Origin: Lachnospiraceae bacterium
GTDB lineage: Bacteria; Bacillota; Clostridia; Lachnospirales; Lachnospiraceae
NCBI GenBank assembly: GCA_900769115.1
Contig: CAAGFJ010000024.1
Coordinates: forward strand, 1 to 24,262
Direction of reading: 5' to 3'
DNA length: 24,262 nt
Shown here piece by piece: positions 8,222 to 16,843 of this stretch (position 1 is its first letter; each line of letters opens with the position of its first letter). Under the pieces are notes generated by a model that was given only the letters and a program-made list of their open reading frames with translations, was not told the origin of the DNA and did not search any database. The position numbers and the translations under genes were made by a program.

Positions 8222-9079
8222 CTATTCTTTCTCATTCACAGTTTCCACTTCCGGCACCTTACGGATCCGTACTTTACTGATCATTCTTCCCTGCCTTGCA
8301 ATTGCAATAAACACAAAGCCCTGATAAGTAATCTGGATGGATTCTTTGTCCTCCGGCAAATGTCCTAACTCATATAACATGAATCCATTCACTGTATCAA
8401 TATCTTCATCCGGAAAAGTAATCCCGAACAGATCTTCCAACTCTTCCAATTCCGTGCTGCCATTTACAATATAACCCTGACCTTCCGCTAATTTGCGTAT
8501 GTCTGTCTCTTCCTCGTCATGCTCATCTAAGATATCTCCTACAATCACTTCTAAGATATCCTCTAATGCAACAATCCCTTCTGTCTGTCCATATTCATCC
8601 ACTACAATAGCCATGTGAATCTTATTCGCCTGCATCTCATTAAACAGCTTGCTGATCTTCTGTGTCGGATGAATGTAGAACGGCTCCCCGCCTAATTCTC
8701 TTACAATCTGATGCGGATCCTGTAAATAAGCTGCAACCGCTTCTTTGATATGTAATACTCCGATGATATTATCCATATCTTCTTCATAGATCGGATAACG
8801 GGAGTATGAATTCTCAAGCATAATATCTAACGCCTCTGTAATATCCACATCCGATTCAATTCCTACAATCTTCTGTCTTGGTGTCATGACATCCCTTGCT
8901 TCCTTGTCACCAAATTCAAACACATTGGATATCATCTCTGCTTCATCTGTCTCAATCGCACCCTGTTCGTGTCCCTCTTCAATAATGGAACGAATCTCTT
9001 CTTCTACTGCCTCTGCCTGGTCTTCCCCATTCTTCTTATTAAATAATGCCTTCAGGCTTCCGGGCCCACCAATTGCCAT
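8222..9079 (-). CDS. CorC/HlyC-type CBS-domain protein without membrane domain
   Basis: A 285-residue protein with a charged helical N-terminus, a pair of CBS domains (about residues 65-180; motifs DVMTPRQKIVGI, SRYPIYEEDMDNIIGVLHIK, VDEYGQTEGIVALEDILEVI) and a C-terminal CorC_HlyC/transporter-associated domain (about 200-275). CBS pairs bind adenine nucleotides, and the family is linked to Mg2+ or Co2+ efflux. Many relatives carry an N-terminal DUF21 membrane domain; this one does not, and in size matches the soluble CorC of E. coli, so it probably regulates a partner. A longer frame begins with TTG at 9100, but the ATG at 9079 has AGGAAGG 7 bases upstream. It has its own promoter and a structured leader. 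Confidence 0.88.
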   Translation of the reverse strand: MAIGGPGSLKALFNKKNGEDQAEAVEEEIRSIIEEGHEQGAIETDEAEMISNVFEFGDKEARDVMTPRQKIVGIESDVDITEALDIMLENSYSRYPIYEEDMDNIIGVLHIKEAVAAYLQDPHQIVRELGGEPFYIHPTQKISKLFNEMQANKIHMAIVVDEYGQTEGIVALEDILEVIVGDILDEHDEEETDIRKLAEGQGYIVNGSTELEELEDLFGITFPDEDIDTVNGFMLYELGHLPEDKESIQITYQGFVFIAIARQGRMISKVRIRKVPEVETVNEKE

Positions 9080-9109
9080 GTGTAAACCTTCCTCTCTCAA
9101 CTACTTATT

Positions 9110-9149
9110 TGCAATCAGATATGACAGATCAAATACATATCTAATTGCA
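9110..9149 (-). promoter_or_regulatory. Long hairpin in the corC-like leader
   Basis: TGCAATCAGATATG (9110-9123) and CATATCTAATTGCA (9136-9149) form a 14-position stem with one mismatch and a 12-base loop. It lies within the roughly 100-base untranslated leader of the CBS-domain gene. No T run follows, so it is not an intrinsic terminator. It resembles no riboswitch class I can name. Confidence 0.5.
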
Positions 9150-9184
9150 TTTATCGTATCTCAATACTTGCTGCATTTCTATGG

Positions 9185-9213
9185 AATATATCACGTTTTC
9201 ATAAAATGGTCAA
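9185..9213 (-). promoter_or_regulatory. Promoter of the corC-like gene
   Basis: Minus strand: TTGACC (9208-9213), 17-base spacer, TATATT (9185-9190), both five of six to consensus. The predicted start lies near 9178, giving a leader of about 100 bases. Confidence 0.7.
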
Positions 9214-9247
9214 CTCATTTAACCAGATTTTAACAGTGCATTTTGCT

Positions 9248-9589
9248 CTATAATGCAAGACTTACCTTCAATGCCCTGTTAACATTACTCATAATCTCAT
9301 CATCTAAATGACATACCTTTTCGCGAAGCCGCTGCTTATCAATTGTGCGCACCTGTTCTAGTAAAATAACGGAATCCTTTGCAATCTCACACCGGCTTGC
9401 TGCCAACTCTACATGTGTCGGAATCTTCGCTTTGTTCTGCCTGCTTGTAATTGCTGCACAGATCACAGTCGAGCTGTGACGGTTTCCTGCTTCATTCTGT
9501 ATGATCAATACCGGTCTGACACCTCCCTGTTCTGAACCAACAACCGGTCGTAAATCTGCGTAATAGATATCCCCTCTTGTCACTAACAA
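9248..9589 (-). CDS. MazF/EndoA (PemK) family mRNA interferase toxin
   Basis: A sequence-specific endoribonuclease of the MazF/PemK family, closest in pattern to B. subtilis EndoA (NdoA). Conserved parts are RGDIYYADLRPVVGSEQGGVRPVL near the N-terminus (in two blocks: RGDIYYADLRPV, GSEQGGVRPVL), the catalytic-region segment PTHVEL, and DSVILLEQVRTIDKQRL. About 113 residues is normal. No ATG exists near the start. GTG at 9598 sits one base after GGAG, whereas TTG at 9589 is 10 bases from it and yields MLVTRGDIYYADL, like family N-termini; I chose TTG with moderate certainty. It follows alr, as ndoA does in Bacillus, but the antitoxin gene usually found between them is absent: only about 145 bases separate the two genes. 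Confidence 0.9.
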   Translation of the reverse strand: MLVTRGDIYYADLRPVVGSEQGGVRPVLIIQNEAGNRHSSTVICAAITSRQNKAKIPTHVELAASRCEIAKDSVILLEQVRTIDKQRLREKVCHLDDEIMSNVNRALKVSLAL

Positions 9590-9734
9590 TGATACCACTC
9601 TCCAATTATAGATTCCTGATGTCTGCCTTGTACACGCACTCTATGTATCGTACCCATGTGCGGTTGTTCCTCGCATCAGGTACTCTAAGTATTACCATTG
9701 TATTCAGACTCTATTCCATTCGTGACAGATTTCC

Positions 9735-10904
9735 TCATTCTTCAGGAAACAGATAATTCTTCACTTCTACCACCTTGCCATCTCTATAATAGATTCGTGG
9801 CACACGGCGGTTCACATCGCAGACAAACTCATAATTAAAGCTGGCTGACATATCCGCTAATTCTTCCACCGATATCCGGTTGTCTCCCTGCGTTCCCGCT
9901 AATACAACCTCATCACCTGTCTGAACCTCCGGGATATCTGTAACATCAATCATTGTCTGATCCATACAGACACGACCCACGATTGGTGCATACTGTCCCC
10001 GGACTAACATTCTGCCCTGGTTTGATAATGCCCTTGGGTATCCGTCTGCATAACCAACACCAACCGTTGCAATAGTTCGTTCTTCCGGTGTTGTATAGGT
10101 TCCGCCATATCCGATCGTCTGACCTGCTGGAACTTTCTTCACATAAGTAACATGGGACTTCAGTTCCATGGCAGGATACAGCACATTCAATTCTGTATCC
10201 ATCTCGTCTGACGGGTACAGACCATAGGTTGAAATGCCAGAGCGCACCATATCATAAGTATCATTTGGCATTTCCATAATGCCTGCACTATTGGAAATAT
10301 GCCGGATTGCAAAGGTAACACCTTCTTCCTCTAACCATTTCACCATCTGGGTGTACTTTTCTAGCTGGGCATATGCCAAAGACTTATCCTTGGCATCCGC
10401 CTTGTAATAATGCGTAAAGATTCCTTCTACATTCAGATTCGGGAGCTTACGGATTGCTGCAATCTCCGGTACACTTTCCTTCACGCAGGCAAAACCGATC
10501 CGGTTCATTCCGGTATCAATCTTGATATGCAGTTTTCCTTCCTTGTCCTGTCTTCCAGCCTCTTCGGAAAGTGCTTTTGCCTGTTCTAATGTAAAGATGG
10601 TCTGCGTAATATCGTACTTGACAATATCCGGGAACAAGCTCTCATCCGTCACTCCTAAGATCAGGATCGGTTTGGTGATTCCCGCGAGACGCAATTCCAC
10701 TGCCTCATCTATACAGGCAACCCCGTAATAATCAGCCAGATCATCTAATGCATTGGCTACCTCAATGGATCCATGACCATAAGCATTTGCCTTGATCACT
10801 GCTAACAGCTTCTTTCCCGCCGGAATACGGCTTCTCATCGTCTCAATGTTCTTCCGTATCGCAGACAGATCAATATCTGCCTGTATTCTATAGTATTTAC
10901 TCAT
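9735..10904 (-). CDS. alr: Alanine racemase
   Basis: PLP-dependent enzyme interconverting L- and D-alanine, supplying D-Ala for peptidoglycan. The 389-residue length fits. The PLP lysine lies in AVIKANAYGHG (Lys38). The barrel shows HIKIDTGMNRIGF and IFTHYYKAD. The second catalytic residue, Tyr, is in TIGYGGTY (near 265), and the C-terminal domain has VGRVCMDQTMIDVT and the GDEVVL block. Its ATG lies inside the end of nnr (8-base overlap) with GGGGAGG 9 bases upstream, so the pair is translationally coupled. The nnr-alr-mazF order resembles the Bacillus neighbourhood of these genes, with the antitoxin missing. Confidence 0.97.
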   Translation of the reverse strand: MSKYYRIQADIDLSAIRKNIETMRSRIPAGKKLLAVIKANAYGHGSIEVANALDDLADYYGVACIDEAVELRLAGITKPILILGVTDESLFPDIVKYDITQTIFTLEQAKALSEEAGRQDKEGKLHIKIDTGMNRIGFACVKESVPEIAAIRKLPNLNVEGIFTHYYKADAKDKSLAYAQLEKYTQMVKWLEEEGVTFAIRHISNSAGIMEMPNDTYDMVRSGISTYGLYPSDEMDTELNVLYPAMELKSHVTYVKKVPAGQTIGYGGTYTTPEERTIATVGVGYADGYPRALSNQGRMLVRGQYAPIVGRVCMDQTMIDVTDIPEVQTGDEVVLAGTQGDNRISVEELADMSASFNYEFVCDVNRRVPRIYYRDGKVVEVKNYLFPEE

Positions 10905-12387
10905 GTCTCATGACCTCCCCTATATAGGATATAATATCTGAAGCTAACATTGCATAATTGCCCTTGTGTTCTGCGGCAAGATCACCTGCACGGCAATGAA
11001 CATAAGTACCCATTCTGGCTGCATCTGCAAGCGTCAGCCCGCCGGCTAACATACCTGCAATGATACCTGCTAACACATCGCCGGAACCTCCTGTTGACAT
11101 GCCGTTATTCCCTGCCAGATTCATATAGGTCTGCTGGCCACCATTCGTTGCAATGCTTTTGGCATCCTTTAACACCAGCGTTACCTGCATTTTCTTCGCA
11201 AACTCCCTCGCAATGGCAAACCGGTTCTTTGCAATCTCTTCTACCGGTCTTTGAATCAGCCGGCTCATTTCCTTCATATGTGGTGTCATAATGATCTGCA
11301 CCGAAGAGGTTCTTAATAACTCTATATTGTTCGATAATATATTAAGTGCATCTGCATCTACAACCATCGGAACCTCTGCATTCATCAAAAGCTCATACAG
11401 CATTCGTTCCGATACGGTATCCACTCCAAGTCCCGGGCCAACCACAATTACGGTAGCCCATTGTAAAGCATCCTCGATACATGCAAGCGCCCCTTCATAA
11501 TCGTCATATGTCATCATAACCGCTTCCGGTAACTGTGACTGCAGGATTGTCCGGTTGCTCTCATGCGTATAGATCTTCACAAGTCCTGCACCGGTTGAAT
11601 ACGCTGCCTTCGAGCAGAGAAATGCAGCTCCTGACATATTCTTGCTGCCTGCAATCACCGCTACTCTTCCATACGTTCCTTTGTTCGAGTTGTTGACTCT
11701 CTTCGGCAGCTTATCCAGATCACTGTTGTCATAGGCGTAGATCATCGGCTTGACATGTGCAACTGCCTGTGCCGGAAATCCGATCGGCTTACAGATCACC
11801 GTACCACACGCATCAATTCCATCTAAGAAGAACATTCCAAGTTTCTTTAGTCCAAATGTAACTGTATAATCCGCATAAAATGCTGTTCCTAACACTTCTC
11901 CTGTTGTCGCATCAATACCGGATGGTATATCAATTGCAACCTTAATGGCATCCATATGATTCATTGCCTCAATTGCTTTTTTCTGAACGCCCTGTACTTC
12001 TCTTGAAAGTCCTACTCCAAATATTCCATCCACGATCACGGCATACTCCTTATTCGGAATTGTCTTTCGGAAACGAACGCCCATATGATGTAATATGCTC
12101 CATTGCTGTTGGAATCCCTGTGATACTTTTTCAAAGCCTCCAATATAATAAATATCCACCTTGTATCCCCGTTCTAACAGGATTCTTCCCACTGCCAGAC
12201 CATCTCCACCATTATTACCACCTTCCACAACGATCAATACTCTGCCATGAGATATATTAAGCCGTTCAATCTCTTCTACCACACTAAGTGCAGCCCTCTC
12301 CATCAAAACAGCAGAGGGAATACCAATCTTATCTATTGTATATGCATCAATTGCCTGCATTTCTTTTTTTGTTACAATATATTGCAC
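10897..12387 (-). CDS. nnr: Bifunctional NAD(P)H-hydrate epimerase / ADP-dependent dehydratase
   Basis: Metabolite-repair enzyme that restores damaged (hydrated) NADH and NADPH. The 496 residues comprise an N-terminal YjeF_N epimerase domain (about 1-215; VLIVVEGGNNGGDGLAVGR, split VLIVVEGGNNGGDG/LAVGR, and the segment VDIPSGIDATTGEVLG) and a C-terminal ribokinase-like dehydratase (about 225-496; VAVIAGSKNMSGAAF, MTPHMKEMSRL, and GSGDVLAGIIAGML, the nucleotide/Mg-binding end). It starts with GTG: MQYIVTKKEMQAID matches the family N-terminus, and GAGG lies 4 bases upstream. It overlaps alr by 8 bases. I see no clear promoter of its own in the 45 bases after the upstream hairpin, so read-through from purL or a weak promoter is possible. 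Confidence 0.95.
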   Translation of the reverse strand: MQYIVTKKEMQAIDAYTIDKIGIPSAVLMERAALSVVEEIERLNISHGRVLIVVEGGNNGGDGLAVGRILLERGYKVDIYYIGGFEKVSQGFQQQWSILHHMGVRFRKTIPNKEYAVIVDGIFGVGLSREVQGVQKKAIEAMNHMDAIKVAIDIPSGIDATTGEVLGTAFYADYTVTFGLKKLGMFFLDGIDACGTVICKPIGFPAQAVAHVKPMIYAYDNSDLDKLPKRVNNSNKGTYGRVAVIAGSKNMSGAAFLCSKAAYSTGAGLVKIYTHESNRTILQSQLPEAVMMTYDDYEGALACIEDALQWATVIVVGPGLGVDTVSERMLYELLMNAEVPMVVDADALNILSNNIELLRTSSVQIIMTPHMKEMSRLIQRPVEEIAKNRFAIAREFAKKMQVTLVLKDAKSIATNGGQQTYMNLAGNNGMSTGGSGDVLAGIIAGMLAGGLTLADAARMGTYVHCRAGDLAAEHKGNYAMLASDIISYIGEVMRHE

Positions 12388-12423
12388 GCCGCCTCATCCC
12401 CTTTCATGCAACCAATACGCAAT

Positions 12424-12476
12424 ATAGCAGAAAAACTGCTATGCTTCTTTGCATATCTGTACAGTTTTTCTGCTAT
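12424..12476 (-). terminator. Hairpin/terminator between purL and nnr
   Basis: ATAGCAGAAAAACTG (12424-12438) and CAGTTTTTCTGCTAT (12462-12476) are a perfect 15-bp inverted repeat around a 23-base loop that itself holds ATGC/GCAT. The A5 and T5 tracts are inside the stem, so a core CTG/CAG hairpin followed by TTTTTCTG could act as a terminator in either direction. It starts 71 bases past the purL stop. Confidence 0.6.
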
Positions 12477-12546
12477 TAAAATACCTTTTATGATCGATAA
12501 TTATGTAAACCGGAAAACATATTCGTTCTCCACATAAACTATCCTC

Positions 12547-15500
12547 TTATTTAAAGTATTCTACACCAGATTCAAAGATTAACTGATTCTGATCACCATA
12601 AATGTTGATTGCAACGGAGTCATCTCTTCTCTCTGAATGTGCCATCTTACCAAGCACACGTCCGTCCGGACTTGTAATACCTTCAATTGCTGCATAAGAA
12701 CCGTTGATATTGTAGTTCTCATCCATGGTCGGATTACCGTCAATATCCACATACTGTGTAGCTACCTGACCATTTGCAAATAACTGATCGATCCATTCTT
12801 TGCTTGCAACAAATCGTCCCTCACCATGTGAGATTGGTACGGTATAGACACCGCCCAATGTTGCTTTCTTGAGCCATGGACTCTTGTTTGTTACAACCTT
12901 TGTATATACCATCTTAGACTGATGACGACCAATACTGTTCATGGTCAGTGTCGGTGAATCTTCCTTCTGGGATGTGATCTTACCATATGGCACAAGACCA
13001 AGTTTGATCAATGCCTGGAAACCATTACAGATACCAAGAACCAATCCGTCTCTCTCGTCTAATAATTTCATGATCTCATCTTTCAGCTTTGCATTACGGA
13101 ATGCAGTTGCAAAGAACTTCGCACTTCCTTCCGGTTCATCACCTGCTGAGAATCCACCAGGGAACATCACGATCTGTGACTGTGCAATCGCCTTCTCAAA
13201 AGCTTCTACCGAATCAAGAATGTTCTGTTCTGTCATATTCTTAAATACGATCGTCTCTACCTCAGCACCGGCACGTTCAAATGCCTTTGTTGAGTCATAT
13301 TCGCAATTCGTACCAGGGAATACCGGAATAAATACCTTTGGTTTTGCCACTTTGTTCTTGCATACATAAATCTCATCTGTCTTATATACATCATCCCGTA
13401 CTTTCTCCTGTTTTACGTCAGAAGAAGTTGGGAATACTTTCTCTAATGTATCTGTCCAGGCTGCAAGTGCCTCATCCATTGTAATCTCTGCATCCTTGTA
13501 ACGGAATACCGGCTCCTTTGTAGTGCGTCCAATCACAATCACAGGTACAGTCAGATCTGTAATATCCGACTTCTTCACCTCACAGATAATTGCACCATAA
13601 TCCTTGGCAGTCATCTTCTCTTCCGGCATAGATTCCTCAATCGTTGCTCCGATATGATTACCAAATCCCATCTTCGATACTGCCTCTACAACACCACCAT
13701 AGGATACGGCATAAGCAGATAAGATCTTGCCTGCCTGAATGTCATTATATAATGCAGAATATGTCTTCTTCATATCTTCATAATCCGGAAGACCATATTC
13801 ATCTCTCTTAATATTGATCTTGATGATTGCACTTCCGGCTTCCTTGAATTCCGGTGTTACAACATCCTCTGTCTTAGCCACGTCAATTGCAAATGAACAT
13901 AATGTTGGCGGAACATCCACATCATTGAAGGAACCAGACATGGAATCCTTACCACCAATGGATGCAAGACCAAATCCCATCTGTGCGGAATATGCACCAA
14001 GCAACGCTGCCATTGGCTCACCCCAACGTTTGGAATCCGTACCAAGACGCTTGAAATACTCCTGGAATGTGAAATAGATCTTCTTCCAGTCACCACCGGC
14101 GGCTGCAATCTTTGCAACAGAATGTACAACTGCATAAACAGCTCCATGATATGGAGACCAGCTTAACATATATGGATCTAAACCATAAGACATCATCGTT
14201 ACGGTATCGCATTTACCATGATCTAATGGAAGCTTTGCGATCATTGTCTGTGTCGGTGTCAACTGATATTTACCACCATATGGCATAACAACCGTTCCTG
14301 CGCCGATGGAACTGTCAAACATTTCTACAAGACCTTTCTGTGAACATACATTAAGATCTTTCAATGTATCTAACCATGTCTTCTTCACATCAGAAAAATC
14401 AACTTTCTGATCAAAGTAATTGTTCTTCTCATCCGGCATTGCAACCGTTACATCACTTTCCTGATGTGCACCATTTGTATCAATGAATTTTCTGGAAAGA
14501 TTCACAATCTCTTTACCTCTCCAAGTCATAACAAGACGAGGATTCTCTGTTACTTCTGCTACCACAACTGCTTCCAGATTCTCCTGCTCGCAGTAGCCTA
14601 ACATCTTATCCACATCACTCTTATCTACCACAACTGCCATTCTCTCCTGTGACTCGGAGATTGCAATTTCTGTACCATTCAGACCTGCGTATTTCTTAGG
14701 CACTTTATCTAAGTCGATCATCAAACCGTCTGCTAATTCACCGATTGCCACGCTGACACCACCTGCACCAAAATCGTTGCATTTACGAATAATACTTGCT
14801 ACTTCCTGTCTGCGGAACAAACGCTGGATCTTACGCTCTGTTGGCGGATTACCTTTCTGTACTTCTGAACCACAGGTATCAATAGACTTTGTCGTATGTT
14901 TCTTTGAACTTCCGGTTGCACCACCGATTCCGTCGCGCCCGGTTCTACCACCGATCAAAATGATCACATTGCCCGGATCAGAAGTCAGACGTTTCACATT
15001 CTCCTTTGGTGCTGCTGCTACAACGGCACCGATCTCCATACGTTTTGCAACATAATTTGGATGATACACTTCATTGACCAATCCGGTGGCAAGTCCGATC
15101 TGGTTACCATAGGAACTATAGCCATGTGCCGCGGTTGTTACGATCTTTCTCTGTGGTAATTTACCCTCTAACGTCTCAGATAATGGTTTGGTCGGATCTG
15201 CTGCACCAGTTACACGCATTGCCTGATATACATAAGAACGTCCTGACAACGGATCACGGATACAACCACCAAGACAGGTTGCCGCACCACCAAATGGTTC
15301 GATCTCGGTCGGATGGTTATGTGTCTCGTTCTTAAACTGGATCAGATAACGTACTTCCTCACCATCGATCGTAACAGGCACTTCAATCGAACATGCATTG
15401 ATTTCATCAGAAACTTCCATCTCCTGTAATTTACCCTCAGAACGCAGTTTCTTCATTGCCATCAATGCAATGTCCATCAGGCATACGAACTTGTCATCGC

Positions 15501-16302
15501 GTCCTTTGTATAACTCTTCTCTATCTTCCAAATACTCTTTGTAAGTATCTTCGATCGGTTTCTTATAATATCCATCTTCAAATGTAACATTGGTAAGCTC
15601 TGTTGCAAATGTGGTATGACGGCAGTGGTCAGACCAATAAGTATCCAATACCCGGATCTCTGTCATAGATGGATTCCGTTTCTCATCATTTTTGAAGTAA
15701 TTCTGAATATGCAGGAAATCCTTGAAAGTCATTGCCAATCCCAAAGAATCATATAATTCTTTCAATGATGTCTCATCCATATCTTTGAATCCGTCAAAAA
15801 TCTCTACATCTGCCGGCTCATCAAACTTCTGGATCAAAGTCTCCGGAATATTCTTATCATCCGTCTCACGGGAATCTACCGGGTTGATACAATATGCCTT
15901 TACCTGATCAAACTGTGCCTCACTGATATCTCCTGTGATCACATAAGTGGTAGCTGTACGAATAACCGGCTCTTCCTTCTCATTTAACAATTTCACACAC
16001 TGCTCTGCAGAATCTGCACGCTGGTCAAACTGTCCCGGCAATGCTTCTACAGAAAAGACTTTATCTCCCTGATCATAAGGAAATGTTGTCTCATATACAT
16101 AATCTACCGGAGGTTCAGAAAATACAGTCTTCAATGCCTTCTTATAGGTATCATCTGATACATTCTCTACATCATATCGAATCAGCACTCTGACTTTTTC
16201 AATCTTCAAGTCCAAATATTCTGTCAGCTCATCAAACAATTCCTTTGCCTTTACAGCATATTCAGGCTTCTTCTCAACGTATACTCTCTTTACCTTACTC
16301 AT
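12547..16302 (-). CDS. purL: Phosphoribosylformylglycinamidine synthase, single-chain
   Basis: Fourth step of de novo purine synthesis: FGAR + ATP + glutamine to FGAM. At 1251 residues it is the large single-chain type combining PurS-like, synthetase and glutaminase parts. Visible landmarks are DTYWSDHCRHTTFAT (near residue 225), HNHPTEIEPFGGAATCLGGC (near 330, nucleotide-binding), GGRTGRDGIGGATGSS, a second synthetase half with IGGKDSMSGSF, and a C-terminal class I glutamine amidotransferase from about 987 (FIPVFPGTNCEYD) with nucleophile Cys in LGICNGFQALIK (near 1090) and His/Glu in SHGEGRF (near 1160). No key residue appears lost. It is not next to other purine genes. The leader after its promoter is only about 40 bases, too short for a purine riboswitch. 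Confidence 0.97.
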   Translation of the reverse strand: MSKVKRVYVEKKPEYAVKAKELFDELTEYLDLKIEKVRVLIRYDVENVSDDTYKKALKTVFSEPPVDYVYETTFPYDQGDKVFSVEALPGQFDQRADSAEQCVKLLNEKEEPVIRTATTYVITGDISEAQFDQVKAYCINPVDSRETDDKNIPETLIQKFDEPADVEIFDGFKDMDETSLKELYDSLGLAMTFKDFLHIQNYFKNDEKRNPSMTEIRVLDTYWSDHCRHTTFATELTNVTFEDGYYKKPIEDTYKEYLEDREELYKGRDDKFVCLMDIALMAMKKLRSEGKLQEMEVSDEINACSIEVPVTIDGEEVRYLIQFKNETHNHPTEIEPFGGAATCLGGCIRDPLSGRSYVYQAMRVTGAADPTKPLSETLEGKLPQRKIVTTAAHGYSSYGNQIGLATGLVNEVYHPNYVAKRMEIGAVVAAAPKENVKRLTSDPGNVIILIGGRTGRDGIGGATGSSKKHTTKSIDTCGSEVQKGNPPTERKIQRLFRRQEVASIIRKCNDFGAGGVSVAIGELADGLMIDLDKVPKKYAGLNGTEIAISESQERMAVVVDKSDVDKMLGYCEQENLEAVVVAEVTENPRLVMTWRGKEIVNLSRKFIDTNGAHQESDVTVAMPDEKNNYFDQKVDFSDVKKTWLDTLKDLNVCSQKGLVEMFDSSIGAGTVVMPYGGKYQLTPTQTMIAKLPLDHGKCDTVTMMSYGLDPYMLSWSPYHGAVYAVVHSVAKIAAAGGDWKKIYFTFQEYFKRLGTDSKRWGEPMAALLGAYSAQMGFGLASIGGKDSMSGSFNDVDVPPTLCSFAIDVAKTEDVVTPEFKEAGSAIIKINIKRDEYGLPDYEDMKKTYSALYNDIQAGKILSAYAVSYGGVVEAVSKMGFGNHIGATIEESMPEEKMTAKDYGAIICEVKKSDITDLTVPVIVIGRTTKEPVFRYKDAEITMDEALAAWTDTLEKVFPTSSDVKQEKVRDDVYKTDEIYVCKNKVAKPKVFIPVFPGTNCEYDSTKAFERAGAEVETIVFKNMTEQNILDSVEAFEKAIAQSQIVMFPGGFSAGDEPEGSAKFFATAFRNAKLKDEIMKLLDERDGLVLGICNGFQALIKLGLVPYGKITSQKEDSPTLTMNSIGRHQSKMVYTKVVTNKSPWLKKATLGGVYTVPISHGEGRFVASKEWIDQLFANGQVATQYVDIDGNPTMDENYNINGSYAAIEGITSPDGRVLGKMAHSERRDDSVAINIYGDQNQLIFESGVEYFK

Positions 16303-16349
16303 AATATCCTCCTAAAGTATCTCAACATCGTATTGTAACTTCGCTTACT

Positions 16350-16378
16350 ACTATATAATAACTTGAAAGTGAAGTCAA
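16350..16378 (-). promoter_or_regulatory. purL promoter
   Basis: Minus strand: TTGACT (16373-16378), 17-base spacer, TATAGT (16350-16355). The leader carries AGGAGG just before the ATG at 16302. Confidence 0.75.
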
Positions 16379-16399
16379 TTTCTCTTACGACTTTTTTCC

Positions 16400-16438
16400 A
16401 AAAAAAAGAAAAGATTACCACAAATGATAATCTCTTCT
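16400..16438 (-). terminator. Terminator of the cheX-cheY-like operon
   Basis: AGAAAAGATTA (16407-16417) and TAATCTCTTCT (16428-16438) pair over 11 positions with one G-U pair on the minus strand. They are followed there by TTTTTTT (complement of 16400-16406). It lies 16 bases past the receiver gene's stop. Confidence 0.85.
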
Positions 16439-16453
16439 CTTATAATAACAATA

Positions 16454-16813
16454 TTATCCGATCACTTTGTCAATAATCTTCTTCAACTGCTCTGGCTCAA
16501 ATGGCTTTGAAACAAATTCATTCGCACCATTCTGCACTGCTTCTACCATCTTTGTCTTCTGCCCGGCAGCCGTTACCATAACCACCTTGGCATCCGGATA
16601 TTCTCCTTTGATCTTCTTCAACGCTTCAATTCCATCTAAAACAGGCATCGTAATGTCCATTGTCACAACATCCGGCTTCAACTCTGCATATCTCTCATAG
16701 CCTTCCTGACCATTCGTTGCCTCTCCTACTACTTCATAACCTTCGCTTTCCAAAATTCCCTTCAATATCTTTCTTGAAGTTCTTGAATCATCTACAATCA
16801 AAATACTTGCCAT
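16454..16813 (-). CDS. CheY-like single-domain response regulator
   Basis: A stand-alone receiver domain of 119 residues with no output domain. The phosphoacceptor is Asp53 (DVVTMDITMPVLDG), the acidic pair is Asp8/Asp9 (ILIVDDSRTS), the switch Thr is Thr81 (VMVTAAGQ) and the conserved Lys is Lys103 (VSKPFEPEQL). All are intact, so it should be phosphorylated and signal by protein contact, as CheY does. It follows the CheX-like gene by 30 bases on the same strand, and GAGG lies about 9 bases before its ATG. No histidine kinase is in the window. Given the CheX-like partner, whose family dephosphorylates CheY-P, these two probably act as a pair. Whether the target is the flagellar motor or something else is not visible. 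Confidence 0.93.
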   Translation of the reverse strand: MASILIVDDSRTSRKILKGILESEGYEVVGEATNGQEGYERYAELKPDVVTMDITMPVLDGIEALKKIKGEYPDAKVVMVTAAGQKTKMVEAVQNGANEFVSKPFEPEQLKKIIDKVIG

Positions 16814-16843
16814 AACTTACTACCTCTTTTTACTCCTGTTTTC

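Noticed and set aside
9603..9625. A TATAAT box right before the mazF-like gene.
   Set aside because: It would start the RNA at the start codon and has only a weak -35 at 18 bases, so a chance match is more likely.
9606..9698. A 30-codon minus-strand frame between alr and mazF as an antitoxin.
   Set aside because: There is no ribosome site, and it has no resemblance to MazE or EndoAI; kept only as a question in the findings.
12941..13369. A 142-codon plus-strand frame inside purL, and similar long frames opposite other genes.
   Set aside because: They are antisense to well-recognised proteins, have no family resemblance and no ribosome sites.
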